Of a stretch of 64,000 bases of DNA, positions 12,128 to 21,935 are shown piece after piece. Where the stretch lies: the NCBI GenBank assembly GCA_025594325.1, contig JANHCV010000001.1, forward strand, positions 4,402,001 to 4,466,000, given 5' to 3'. The notes under the pieces are model-generated. The model made no database searches. It had not been told where the DNA came from and saw only the letters and a program-made list of their open reading frames with translations. The first letter of the stretch is position 1; each line of letters opens with the position of its first letter. The stretch is from Blastocladiella emersonii ATCC 22665 (taxonomy: Eukaryota; Blastocladiomycota; Blastocladiomycetes; Blastocladiales; Blastocladiaceae). Both the position numbers and the translations under genes were made by a program.

Positions 12128-13294
12128 ATGTCCGAGTGCGTAGCGTCGCGAGCTAGATTCTTCATCCGGTGTGAGCTCATCGCCCGCGCGGCTCCAGCTC
12201 GCTGGACAACTTGCTCGCGTCCCTGCCGCCGTGGTCGTCGACGCACGGCCTCGCCACCTCGCAGGACCTGGCCTTGCTGCTCGGGACGACTGGATCGCAG
12301 CAGCCAGCCTCGAGTGGCGCCTCCCCCTCGACTTTTTCCTCCGCAGGCAGCGGCGCGGCCGCGTGCTATCCCACTCCCTCCCCGAACCTGGAATGCGCTC
12401 CTCCGCACTCGTTCGTTGCGCCGAGCCCCATCGATACCACCTGGCACGGCGGCGCTCCGTTCCTCCCCTACCTCCCCACTCCGCCCCCACCGCAGCCGAC
12501 TTACTCGGTGACGCTCTCGGTCTGCCCTATGCCGCCGTTTGGTGCCGCGCAGCCTGGCGTCGTGCCGGCTGCCGCGACCTACACTGGCGTCGTCCATGAC
12601 GCGACCCTCCGCGCGTTTCTCTTGTCGCTCCTCAATCCGCTTCCTTCCCCATTGGACATGTCCATGGCCTTGCCGCTTCCACCGACGCTTCCCGCACCGT
12701 CTCCGCCCGTCACGATCCCCCTCACCAACTTTGCCGCCGCGGCTATGCCGCTCCCCTCGCCGTCCTTCCCGACCTGGGCGCTCGAGTCGAACCTCGCCGC
12801 ATCCTTTGTCGAGGGCGTCACGGGCAAGCTGTACAACCCGGGCAACATGTTCGAGGTCCCGCTCGCGCTCGTCCTGATCGGCGGTGTCGGCCAGCTCGAC
12901 GCGACCCGTCCGCTCCGATTCAAGGCGCGCTTCCGCTTCTTCTGCATCCAGGACGGCAAGAGCACGACGTATCCCGGTGTCCGCGGCGGCGTCGCCCACG
13001 GCGAGGAGCACGCGGGCGACCACGAGTTTGGCGGCGCGCTCGTCGACGGCCGCATCGAGTTTGCCGTGCCGCTGTTCGGGCTCTCGAGCGGATGAACGAT
13101 CAGCACGCTCGAGTTCACGTCCGTGGTCGTGGATTGCCACGAGGCCGCGTTTGAGCGTACGTGTATCGCGATCCGGGGGTGTGTGCGATGCAGGGCTGAC
13201 GCGTTCTCTTCTTGTAGATCGATACGGGAACCTCAAAAAGTACCGCATCAAGTGCACGCGCAGCCGCAAGCGCGAGACCAGGCGCGGTGAGTAG
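12128..13294 (+). CDS. Uncharacterised protein with an in-frame TGA
   Basis: Exons 12128-12135, 12198-13156 and 13218-13294 join in phase (62- and 61-nt introns) and start MSDSLDNLLASLPPW. I do not recognise the family. The first 190 residues are rich in Pro, Ser and Ala and probably disordered. From about residue 200 a compact domain follows (EVPLALVLIGGVGQLD, LRFKARFRFFCIQDGK, DGRIEFAVPLFGLSSG). A TGA at 13093-13095 then interrupts the frame. The same frame continues with 20 coding-looking codons (TLEFTSVVVDCHEAAFE), an intron in the correct phase and a basic tail (YRIKCTRSRKRET), ending at TAG 13292-13294. So the product either stops at 13095 (about 300 residues) or runs on to 347 positions. 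A strong-looking donor (GGTGAGT) at 13286 could add a further exon that I could not place. Confidence 0.55.
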
Positions 13295-14339
13295 ACGAAG
13301 CTTTTGATTGTGATAAAGACGACTTTACTTGATGATGGACGGCACCATTGACGTCGGCCAAAGGGTAGAGCTGCCCTTTGACGATAGCGATACGCGTACA
13401 AGTACTTGTGTCCATGAGGTAGAAACTAACGCACACCGGAGCTGCAGCATCCAAGCTCGCGGTGGCGGCGCCAACCCGGCGTGGCGCAACGACGCGTCGC
13501 GAAATCACGTTTTGTCTCCGCCCAAGTGCGAGACGCGTCTCCCCCACCACGAGCATCATCTCCCAGCGACCAAAAATCATCTCAGCGCCACTGCGGGACA
13601 CAGTTACGAGGCGTGAGGGTATCCCGTGGCCCGAGTCAACACTCGGTGCAACGTTGAGCGCTCGCGGACCCGCCCCGGCCCCTCAAATACCGGCCGGATC
13701 CCCGGCCATCCCCTCGCTCTCTCACCTCAAGAGCGAATGACATCCGTTGTTGCGTCAATTCCTAGCTTGTTCCACCGCGCACACCCCCTATCCGTCCCGT
13801 ATGAGCCGCGTCTGTGGCAGAGGCGCGGGCTTCTTGACGACGGCCAAGCGATCATGGCGACGTGTAAAGACAGCGGATGTGGTACGGCTTCGCCCACCAT
13901 GGAGTGTGGATATGGTGCTACTTTATTGCTCGGGTTTGATTCGCCGATGCCTTTGTGGATCGGATGTGTTGCTAGTTTAGCTTGCTGCGATTCGGGCAGC
14001 GCGTCTGCGCGGCTGCCTCAGTCGCCTTCTTTCGTCCATGGCATGTGACCCTCGAGATGGTGAGGACATGACAGCGCGATGCACTCTTCGGTCCAACCTC
14101 TGTGACGATTGAGTAGTTGGGCTTTCGCTGCATTCAACTGGTCATGTCGCGGCCGCGAAGCAGCTTCCTCGCTGACGACTCGGATTCCCATTTCGAACGG
14201 CCGCCTCGCGCTCAGGACGCGGCAGGGCATCTGGCTGTGCGAGCACCGTGACCACGGCGGCAGTCGCAAGTTGTCACACTCCAGGGCCTTGATTACGAGA
14301 AACACGCGTGATATCTATGTACAACAGAGCTACTCTTCT
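13295..14339. other. Intergenic region, no gene recognised
   Basis: About 1 kb between the 3' ends of the unknown gene and the zinc transporter gene. Base composition is less GC-rich than in the genes. Open frames are short and none has a recognisable motif. A stretch near 13930-13960 looks faintly like a tRNA T-arm but no cloverleaf could be built. It may hold an unplaced 3' exon of the upstream gene. Confidence 0.35.
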
Positions 14340-16123
14340 CTAGTTCTTCTTCTCGTCGGCGCAGCACACGGCGCACGGGTCGGGGCACCGGTACTGGCAG
14401 TGCGCGGACATGCCGTCGTCGAGAAACTCGGGCTGCACCGTGGTCGAATGGATCCCGACCGTGTGCAGGAGCGTCTTGATCGCCGCCGCCGTCGCCGCGT
14501 AGTCGGCCTCGGCGTCGCGCAGCATCGCGATGTGGACCGTGGCGACCGACTTGGCGTTGTCGAGCTGCCACACGTGCAGCTCGTGCACGCCGACGACGCC
14601 GGGCACCTCGCCGATCTTGCGCCGGATGGCGGGCAGGTCGAGGCCCTCGGGCGCGACCTGCAGCAGGATCGTCGACGCGCGGCGCACCAGCGGGACGGTG
14701 CCCGCGAGCAGCAGGCACGTAATGGCCAGCGACACGAGCGGGTCGAGGTACACGACCCACCGCGGCACCTCGCCCGTGACGGGGTCCATCATGGCCAGCG
14801 CCACGCCCGCCGAGATCATGACCGCGATCGAGCCGAGCGCGTCGCCCAGCACGTGCAGGAACACGCCGCGCATGTTGAGGTCGTGCGAGTGCCCGTCTCC
14901 ACTGGTCTCGTTGGCGTGGTCGTGAGCATGAGCATGGCCGTGCGGCAGCCCGGCCTCGAGGTCGCGCTCCTGGTGCTGCAGCGCCGCCGCGTCGGTCGCG
15001 GCCTGGAGCACCTTGTCGGGGATCGACGGGACGGGTGGCAGCGGCGCGACCTCGTCGGCGGCGACCCGTGCTGTGCCCGAGGTTGTCGAGAGGCTGCGTG
15101 CGCGGAGCACGGGCGACGTGGCGGGGCTGTGGTGGATCGAGCGCGCGTCCGCCGACGACGAAGAGGAGCTGGCGGCCTGGAGGTCAATGGACACCTTGGT
15201 CCCGACGCGCACGATGCGGTACGCGGGGCCCTCGCCCGTGATGGTGCCGCTGTCCATGTTGTTGCCGCCGTTGGTGACGGTGCTGCGCAGCGACGCGGCG
15301 CGCGACTGGTGCGAGCGGATCGAGACGGCGTCGCTCGGCTTGGCGGGCGCCGCGAGCGTGGCCTTGCTGTCGCCGCCGGCGGTTGCTGGCGCAGACGCGT
15401 GGTCGTGGCCGTGATCATGATCGTGATCATGATCGTGGTCATGTGCGTCGTCGCCGTGCGAGTGGCCGCCGTGCGAGTGGCCGCCGTGCGAGTGGCCGTG
15501 GTCTATGTCGCACACTTCAGAGTCAGAATGCATCACAACATCTCGCGACACGATAAGCGCGTACCGTGGAAGAGGAACAGGCCGAGAATGTTGACGCCGA
15601 GGCCGATCGCGCCGACGATGAGGACCTGCTTCGGGTTCTTGATCTCCTCGGGGTTGTAGAAGCGCTCGATCGCGTCCAGCACAATGGTCAGGCACAGCGC
15701 CAGCAGGAACACGCCGTTGATGAGGGCGCCGACAATCTCGGCGCGGCTCCACCCGTACGAGAAGCTGGCGTGGAAGGTGGTGCGGCTCGCGAGCCGGATC
15801 GCGTACAGCGCCACGACGAGCGACAGCACGTCCGACAGCATGTGCCAGGCGTCAGCGACGAGCGCCAGCGAGCCCGAGATGTGCCCGACAACCAGCTCGA
15901 CCAGGAAGAAGGAGCCCGTCAGCGAAAGCAGCGTCGAGATGCGGCCCTGCCGCGACGTGAAGAAGGCCTTGGCCCGCGCAAACGTCGTGGGGTTGGCCGT
16001 AATGTCGGGAACGGCGCCCTGTGATGGCGACTGGTTCGCGGTCATGGTCGAGTCGGCGATGAGCGGGGTTGTCGTTGTGGCGGTGGGGCCGTGATGGTGA
16101 GCGTCGGTTGTCGTGGCGACCAT
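14340..16123 (-). CDS. Cation diffusion facilitator, vacuolar-type zinc transporter (Zrc1/Cot1-like)
   Basis: Minus-strand exons 16123-15565 and 15502-14340 (62-nt intron) encode 573 residues. CDF proteins exchange zinc for protons across vacuolar or endosomal membranes. Six membrane segments are visible. The metal-site pairs are present: HMLSD in segment 2 and HVLGD in segment 5. Between segments 4 and 5 is a long cytosolic loop starting DHGHSHGGHSHGGHSHG and continuing with alternating Asp-His pairs, typical of ZnT/Zrc1 metal-sensing loops. A second HGHAHAHDH patch lies just before segment 5. The C-terminal domain contains LHVWQLD, and the tail ends CQYRCPDPCAVCCADEKKN, a cysteine-rich ending that could bind metal. 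The N-terminus also has histidines. The intron falls exactly at the start of the His loop, and its placement gives LFHDHGHSH, the family form. Confidence 0.88.
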
Positions 16124-16411
16124 GGCGGGCGGGGGCACGCTCGGGTTATGTAGTCCCGCGCTCGAATTCGGGCTATCGATGGGAGCGGGCGGGGAGGGTT
16201 CTCTCACTTCCTTTTGAGGGCGCAAGGGCGGCGGGCGGCGTGGAGAGAGGACCTCCGCGGCCGACCATGGAGGTACTCTGGATTCCGGGCCGCCACGTTC
16301 AGCCGACCCGTGCTTGAAACTCTGGCGGGAAGGACCTGCGCGGCCCTCGCGTTCTCTCTCGAATTCCATCACACGTCGCATCACAAAGAGTCACAACTGT
16401 ATTCTCACAAA
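16124..16411. promoter_or_regulatory. Probable promoter region of the zinc transporter gene
   Basis: These 288 bases lie upstream of the zinc transporter start and downstream of the next minus-strand gene. No specific regulatory motif was identified. Confidence 0.3.
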
Positions 16412-18286
16412 CTAGGCCTCGATCACCGTCAGCGCCGACCAGTCCACCGTGATAAAGTCAGCGAGCTCGGCAGGCACGACGGGGTCCGCCGTCCACTTGG
16501 CCACCTCGATCTTGGCCACCTTCTCGTCGAGCGCCGCGCGCTTGCCGAGCCAGCGGCGCGACAGCGTGCCGTTGGCGGGCGCGCCCGACGCGGCCGCGAG
16601 CTTGACGCCGTCCTCCTTGAACAGGCGCACCGAGGCGTTGCGCAGCAGGCCAAACAGCACCTCCCACAGGCGGCCGAGGATCGCGGGCGGCAGGCGCTCG
16701 GCGATGCGGTTGAGCCACACGAGCTCCTCGTCCTTTTGCCAGCGAATGTCCGACTTGTACCCAAACTTGTCGCGGTGCGCGACCAGGTCAATGAGGATGC
16801 CCGGCACGTCGAGCAGGTTGAGCGTGACGCGCGCCTTGGCCCGCGCCAGGTTCTTGCCGCCGCCCTCGTGCTGGTTCTTGAGCACAAAGTTGTCGATGGT
16901 GATCCCGCCGAGGCGCGTGTCGCCGCGCGCCAGGCCAAAGTACACATCCCCGATATTGATGTGGACCGGGCCGGGGTTGGTGAAGCCAACCTCGAGGTCC
17001 AGGCCGAGCCCGTCCTTGAACGGGTTGACCAGGATCGGCCGGATCACGAGCGGGCGGTAGAAGAAGAGCTCGGGCGGGTCCATGCGCGCGCCGTAGAAGA
17101 CGTTGAACGTCTGCGCGGGCGTGGCCTTGCTCGGCTCGCCGATCGTGTGCAGCTGGAACCCGCCGAGGTACGCGTTCTGCGCCAGGTCCTTGTATGCGAG
17201 CAGCAGCGGCACCGCGTCGTTGAGCCCCTTCATGACGTCGGGGAAGACCGGGTCGATCCACAGGTGGAACTTGACCTTGCCCTTGGCGACCACCAGGTCG
17301 TTGACCCAGCAGTTGACGAGCACCGTGTCGCCCTCGCCGCGGTAGAAGATGCGCGCCGAGACGGACGGGAAGTTGGCCGTGAGCGGGATCGGGAGCCGGT
17401 TCGAAATGTCCACGTCCACGTCGATGCCGCGCTTGGTCAGCGTCGACTGGATGTTGTCGATGGTGAACGGCCAGTTGGCGTTGTACCACGTCCGCGCCTT
17501 GTCGAGGTACGGCAGCGCGTCGAGCGTCACGTCGATCTTGCCCGCGAGCTCGACAATCGAGTCGGCACTCGACCCGATCCGGATCCCGCGCACCGTCGCC
17601 GACAGCGGGCGGTCCTTTTTGCCCTTGTTGCCGAACAGAATGTCGCCCGACTGGTCAATCACGGCGCCGAGCTCCTTGACCGTGTCGGCGCCCGCCGCGA
17701 ACGCGAGCAGCGTGTCGAGCTTGAGCTTGCCGCCCTCGAGCGACAGCGACTGGACGCGCGGCGTGACGATGGGCACGCCATTGAGCAGCACGTTGAGCGA
17801 CGCGTACCGCAGCGTCATGCGCACGCGATCCGCGAACCGGATCTTGCGCAGGTCCACGGCGACGGACGCCGTCATGGTCGTCGTGTCGGCGAGCCCCGTG
17901 GTCACGTCCTCGATCACGAGCCAGTCGCCGACCGTGTTGACGAGCCCCAGCACCATGTCCTTGACCTGCGCGATCACGGGCGTCACGTCGAGGTTGAGGT
18001 GCACCACGAGCCAAACAGAATGCCGTGCGCTGACCAGTTCGATCAGTCGTGCGATCACGATTTTGCGCCACGCGACGCGGTGCGCCACACAACCGCCACA
18101 TCCCGCACGAGCGAGTTTGTCCGGTACTGCTGGAAGCTGCACCGTGCGCTTGTGATCCGGTGCGAGCGCGGCTGCCCGCCTCGTCCGGCCTTTCTCAACA
18201 TCGGTATCAGCGGCCGCCGTGAGCAGCGAAGCCGCGCGCCTCGCAGCCCTCGTAGCGGCACGGCATTCTGTTTGGCTCGTCGCCAT
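16412..18286 (-). CDS. Uncharacterised protein, C-terminal part intact, 5' end rearranged
   Basis: An open frame of 624 codons ends at TAG 16412-16414. From about 18003 down to the stop it is well-behaved coding sequence with repeated beta-rich modules (DILFGNKGKKDR, VELAGKIDVTLDALPY, ANFPSVSARIFYRGEGD, LDLEVGFTNPGPVHINIGD). The pattern recalls fungal LEA-like/DUF3712 repeat proteins, but I cannot assign the family. The N-terminal 85 or so codons (18286 to about 18030) look unrelated: basic, low-complexity, with unusual codons. They lie in a spacer between two inverted copies of the gene's own sequence. At 18006-18028 a 22-base motif sits directly against 17951-18005, while in the opposite-strand copy the two are separated by 492 bases. 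The start at 18286 is therefore probably accidental and the gene may be a broken remnant. Confidence 0.55.
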   Translation of the reverse strand: MATSQTECRAATRAARRAASLLTAAADTDVEKGRTRRAAALAPDHKRTVQLPAVPDKLARAGCGGCVAHRVAWRKIVIARLIELVSARHSVWLVVHLNLDVTPVIAQVKDMVLGLVNTVGDWLVIEDVTTGLADTTTMTASVAVDLRKIRFADRVRMTLRYASLNVLLNGVPIVTPRVQSLSLEGGKLKLDTLLAFAAGADTVKELGAVIDQSGDILFGNKGKKDRPLSATVRGIRIGSSADSIVELAGKIDVTLDALPYLDKARTWYNANWPFTIDNIQSTLTKRGIDVDVDISNRLPIPLTANFPSVSARIFYRGEGDTVLVNCWVNDLVVAKGKVKFHLWIDPVFPDVMKGLNDAVPLLLAYKDLAQNAYLGGFQLHTIGEPSKATPAQTFNVFYGARMDPPELFFYRPLVIRPILVNPFKDGLGLDLEVGFTNPGPVHINIGDVYFGLARGDTRLGGITIDNFVLKNQHEGGGKNLARAKARVTLNLLDVPGILIDLVAHRDKFGYKSDIRWQKDEELVWLNRIAERLPPAILGRLWEVLFGLLRNASVRLFKEDGVKLAAASGAPANGTLSRRWLGKRAALDEKVAKIEVAKWTADPVVPAELADFITVDWSALTVIEA

Positions 18287-18827
18287 CCAAGGCCGCCACG
18301 CTGCTCGCCAAGGCGCGCCTCGTGGTGCCGTCGGCCATGGTCACCAACGACAAGCTGTTCGACTACGTGCTCAAGCAGATTGGCGTGTCGCGCTGCCCGC
18401 GCTGCTTAAGCGCCTCGACATTGAGTCGGTCGACGCGGACGTGGGCAAGCAGGTCGCCGTCAAGGCGGCCGCGTCCATTGCGCTCGCCGTCGACTTGTCG
18501 GTCAAGATGCCGTACGCGGGCCTCGTGGCGTTCGTCGATGGTGTCCCGCTCGCCGCCGTCGGCGTGCGCGATATCGTGCTCGCGTCGCGCGACGGCCGCA
18601 TCGGCGTGACGGCCAGCGTCGCGCTCGACCTCAACGAGTCGGAGCCGACCAAGGACAAGGTCGCCGACCTCGTCAACCAGATCGTCGCCAACAAGAACAT
18701 TACGCTCAGCGCGGGCGCCGACTCGGTCGTGTTCGGCGTGTCGCCCGCGGACGCGGTGCAGACCATCAGCAAGGTGCACCTCGACCTCGACGTGACGCCC
18801 GTGATCGCGCAGGTCGAGGACATGGTG
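18259..18827 (+). pseudogene. Inverted fragment of the neighbouring minus-strand gene
   Basis: This plus-strand segment codes for modules of the same kind as the gene on its left (GILFGSSPSKAATLLAKARL, VPSAMVTNDKLFDYVLKQIG, LPALLKRLDIESVDADVGKQ, TISKVHLDLDVTPVIAQVED). It cannot be read in one frame: near 18390 one base appears to be missing, after which the frame shifts. It has no plausible start codon and runs into a stop right after homology ends at 18827. Bases 18773-18827 match 17951-18005 in inverted orientation (53 of 55), and 18259-18280 match 18006-18027 perfectly. I read it as the displaced N-terminal part of the same gene, or of a close paralogue, left by an inverted duplication. 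Confidence 0.6.
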
Positions 18828-19096
18828 TACCGTGGCCATCTATAGCCGCGGCCACCATGGCCAACGATGATCATGGCCAAATCGACTAACTAGCTTTAAG
18901 GCAGACGAGAGACTTGAAGGACAGGAACCAAGAGAGGAATGCACACGCAAAATACTATATGGGATGGGACAGTTATGATACAAGGGTAAAGGGTGGAGGA
19001 GTTGACCAAGGCTATATGGTTCAACGAGGGCAGATAGATACAGCCGCCGTGCAATGGCGCGTGCGACGAACAACACATCACAATACGACCAGCGTC
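18828..19096. other. Intergenic, 3' region of the phosphate transporter
   Basis: About 270 bases, relatively AT-rich (CTATATGG, ACTATATGGG), downstream of the transporter stop. No gene seen. Confidence 0.3.
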
Positions 19097-20900
19097 TTAC
19101 ACGATCTCCTTGACCTTCTGCGTGGGGCGGTACGAGTCGAAGTGGTCGACGACCTCGGGCGAGTAGAACAGGTCGCCCATCTCCTCAAGCGACTTGCCCT
19201 TGGGCTCGGGGAGCCAGAACGTGAGCAGGAGACCGCCGATCATGCAGGCCGTGAAGATACCCAGGATCAGCGACATGTGCTCGCCGTCCTTGCCCTTGAG
19301 CTGGTCGAAGCCGAAGGCGGCAACGATCGCACCGGCCTTGCCGGCCGCAGCCGAGACACCGTGGCAGCGCGAGCGGAACTTGGTCGGGAACACCTCGGCG
19401 GGGAGCACGTAGGTCGTGGCGTTGGGGCCAAAGTTGAAGAAGAAGTTGGCGGCGCCGCAGATGACGAGGAACCACACGGTGCCCTTTAGCTGGTTGAAGA
19501 AGATGGTGAGGACGAGGAAGATGGCGGTCAGGAACGTGAACCCCATGAGCTGGATCTTGATGCGACCCATCTTCTCGATCAGGAACACGGTGAACCAGTA
19601 GCCGGGAACGGTGCCGCAGAGCGACAGAATGAGGTTGCCGATCGACAGGTTGAGGAAGTACTCGTAGGCGTTGGCACCCGAGTCGTAGCCCATGAACTTG
19701 AGCAGGTCCGACTGGTTGAGCTGGACACCGTAGAAACCGACATCGAGGAGGAACCAGCAACCCGCGGTCGCGGCGAGGACCTTGCCGTTCTTGAAGTTGC
19801 CGAACACCTGCTTGAACTCGAGGTGCGCGTACTTCTCCTGGAGGTAGCCGGGCTCACCGGGCTGGCGCGCGTTGGCCGCGAGGTCGAGCATCACCTCCTC
19901 GTCGCCGTTCTTCATGGCCTCCTCGGCGGCCTTGACGGCCTTGAACGACTCGGACTCGGGCGTCTGCAGGCGGTGGTAGAGGCCGACGAGAGCGGGGATC
20001 ACGCCGAGGAAGAGCAGGATGCGCCAGACGCCGTCGAAGCCCTGCGTGTACGCGGCCTGGTTGTCGGGCGGCGGCATGAGGTACGGTTTGCTGCCGAGAA
20101 TGGTCAGGACACCGGCGAGGGACGCAACGAGAATACCGACGCCCTGCATAGCGAAGACAGCGGCCTGGAGGTGGAGGGGAGGACGGTCAGTTTCGAGTCG
20201 TTTTGCGTCGGATCTTCGCCCAACTCGCTCCGAATCGTACCAGACCGAGTCCACGAGTCTTCGTGACCGAGTTTTCGGACGACACCGAAGCCGACAACGG
20301 ATAATCACCCCTGTGGGAATTTTTCGTTTTCGTTAATATATGGGGTCAGGGGAAGTGGTGGTGGTCGGTGGTGGTCGGTGGTGGTCGGTGGTGGTGGTCG
20401 GTGGTGGCCATGGCCGACCGACCCGGGCCACCCCAAGTCACCCTCGAGTCAGAAAAATGACCGTACCCAATACCCACGCCGAGAACGAAACGCCAGAACG
20501 CGAGGATCGGGCCGATACCGATGGGGGTCTTGGTGTCGGCGGCGGTCGAGGTGTTGATGGTGGCGACGATCATGATGATGAGGACGAGCGAGAAGATGGC
20601 GCGGCGGCCGAAGCGGTCGGCGAGGTAGCCGAACGTGAGCTGGCCAATGAGGGTGCCGGCCTGCGTGGCGGCCTTGAGCAGCGAGGTGGTGGTCTTGGGC
20701 ATGTCCGAGGCCTTGGCCGGGTTGGAGTTCGGCACGAAGAACCACGAGTAGGCGATCATGGGGATGGCGAGGTTGACGACGAAGATGTCGAAGGCGTCGG
20801 TTGCGAATCCGATGCCCGAGACGAAGATGGTCTTGAAGTTGATGCGCGTGGCCTTGCCACTGTCGAGCTCGGCGAACTCGGCGGCAGCAGCGTTCGTCAT
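19097..20900 (-). CDS. PHO84: High-affinity phosphate:H+ symporter, Pho84 type (MFS)
   Basis: Minus-strand exons 20900-20467, 20310-20241 and 20164-19097 encode 523 residues, typical for the PHS family. The protein imports inorganic phosphate with protons across the plasma membrane. Family motifs: FATDAFDIFVVN in the first membrane segment, GYLADRFGRR (MFS loop 2-3), GVGIGGDYPLSA (spread over exons 1 and 2), AANFFFNFGPNATTYVLPAE and FPTKFRSRCHG. The small middle exon supplies DYPLSA and a Ser-rich stretch (SVSSENSVTKTRG) where yeasts usually have IITSE-type sequence. This is normal variation, but worth noting as the phosphate-site neighbourhood. Intron 1 is 156 nt, the longest in this gene, and contains a GGTGGTC-type microsatellite; intron 2 is 76 nt. 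The cytosolic central loop and C-terminal tail (DSYRPTQKVKEIV) are usual for the group. Confidence 0.9.
20355..20407. repeat. GGTGGTC-type microsatellite inside PHO84 intron 1
   Basis: About 53 bases of imperfect GTGGTCGGTG repeats within the first intron of the phosphate transporter gene. They probably account for the unusual length of that intron. Confidence 0.8.
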
Positions 20901-21935
20901 GGTGGTGAAGTGCTGCGTCTAGTCGAGGAGGGAGGGACGGCGAGGCGGATGTCGCCGAGAGAGGAGAAGGACAAGGATGAATGCGGCCGGAGGTCGATTG
21001 GAGAGCAGAGCGCGGGGAGAGCGGGACGGGCGGAGGCCTTATAGGTCTGGCCGGCGGCCGGGGCGCATCGTGCGTGCGGAAGCGGAAGGCCGCGGCCGAG
21101 GTCCGGCAGCCGGGCGGCGTCGTCACCAGCCAAGCCTTGCGAGCCCGAAAGCGGAACACTGCACTTTGAAACGGACCCTGTCCGAGCCAAGACGCACGAA
21201 AACGTGTTCGTGCACGTCCGTAAGCTGTCTGAAGCCTTCACAGAAGCGAGGATCATTGTACGAGACCACAAGTCGTGATTCTTCGCTCGATCTTCTCGGC
21301 GACCCTCATGATCGCCGTGGGTGGCACAGCACCGCTGCAAGCTGCGCACGAGGGACCCCCAGAATACGGCTGGAAGCCGCCTGCCTCACGCTGAGCAACT
21401 GTGTGCGACGTCACCGTGAACGTGTCCGGCCGCGGGCGACAGTGTGCACCGTCACCGTGAACGTGTTCAGCGACGAGGGCCCACGCCATGTCCCACGGGC
21501 ACCACGAAGCCTCATCTTCGCCCTTGGCACGTTTTGCTGACGTGGAACGGCCTGGACGCATGAGCGCCATGAGGGACGGGGCTGGCTTGGTCCCGCAGAG
21601 TCGCATGATGAGGGCGAGAAAACGTTTTCGTGCTCGAGGCAGCTCAGCCGGCGTTGCATCACCGCATCACTTGATCACCACGCTGATCTGAAACGACTCG
21701 CGACATCGACGCGTCTCGCACCGCGTCCCGTAATACACCGACCAGGCTGTTCGGCCGGCCGCTCGAACGAATGTATAAGAATGCACGAAGCTAAAGTGGC
21801 GGGTCTAGGCCGAAGGCGGGGCCTTCGATCGAGTATTTATTTAGTGATCAGAGTGGTGATCCCGTTTCACGCTGGACGCCCACAGCAACGGCTCGCGTGT
21901 GATCACGCAGTGGCGCTCCGCGACCACCGCGTCTG
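20901..21935. other. Upstream region of PHO84, with a short direct repeat
   Basis: About 1 kb without a recognisable gene. It holds a 25-base direct repeat with two mismatches, 21401-21425 and 21442-21466, 41 bases apart, each containing GTCACCGTGAACGTGT. This could be a paired binding site. The region 21740-21850 is comparatively AT-rich (TATAAG, TATTTATTTAG). Confidence 0.45.
21401..21466. repeat. Two 25-base direct repeats upstream of PHO84
   Basis: Copies at 21401-21425 and 21442-21466 differ at two positions. They lie about 0.5 kb upstream of the phosphate transporter start. Function is unknown. Confidence 0.6.

Noticed and set aside
11472-12143. Protein gene upstream of the unknown gene
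   Set aside because: Overlapping open frames on both strands, Arg/Pro-rich, no motif and no consistent splice structure.
13093-13095. TGA as a selenocysteine codon
   Set aside because: Some early-diverging fungi use selenocysteine, but the local sequence (LSSG, TGA, TISTLEF) has no redox-type Cys context, and no SECIS-like element was evident downstream by eye.
13920-14010. tRNA-like T-arm sequence (GGGTTTGATTC)
   Set aside because: No matching acceptor stem, D-arm or anticodon arm could be built on either strand.
16214-18409. 731-codon plus-strand frame across the rearranged gene
   Set aside because: Mirror of the minus-strand coding sequence; Arg/Val/Asp/Glu-rich without motifs.
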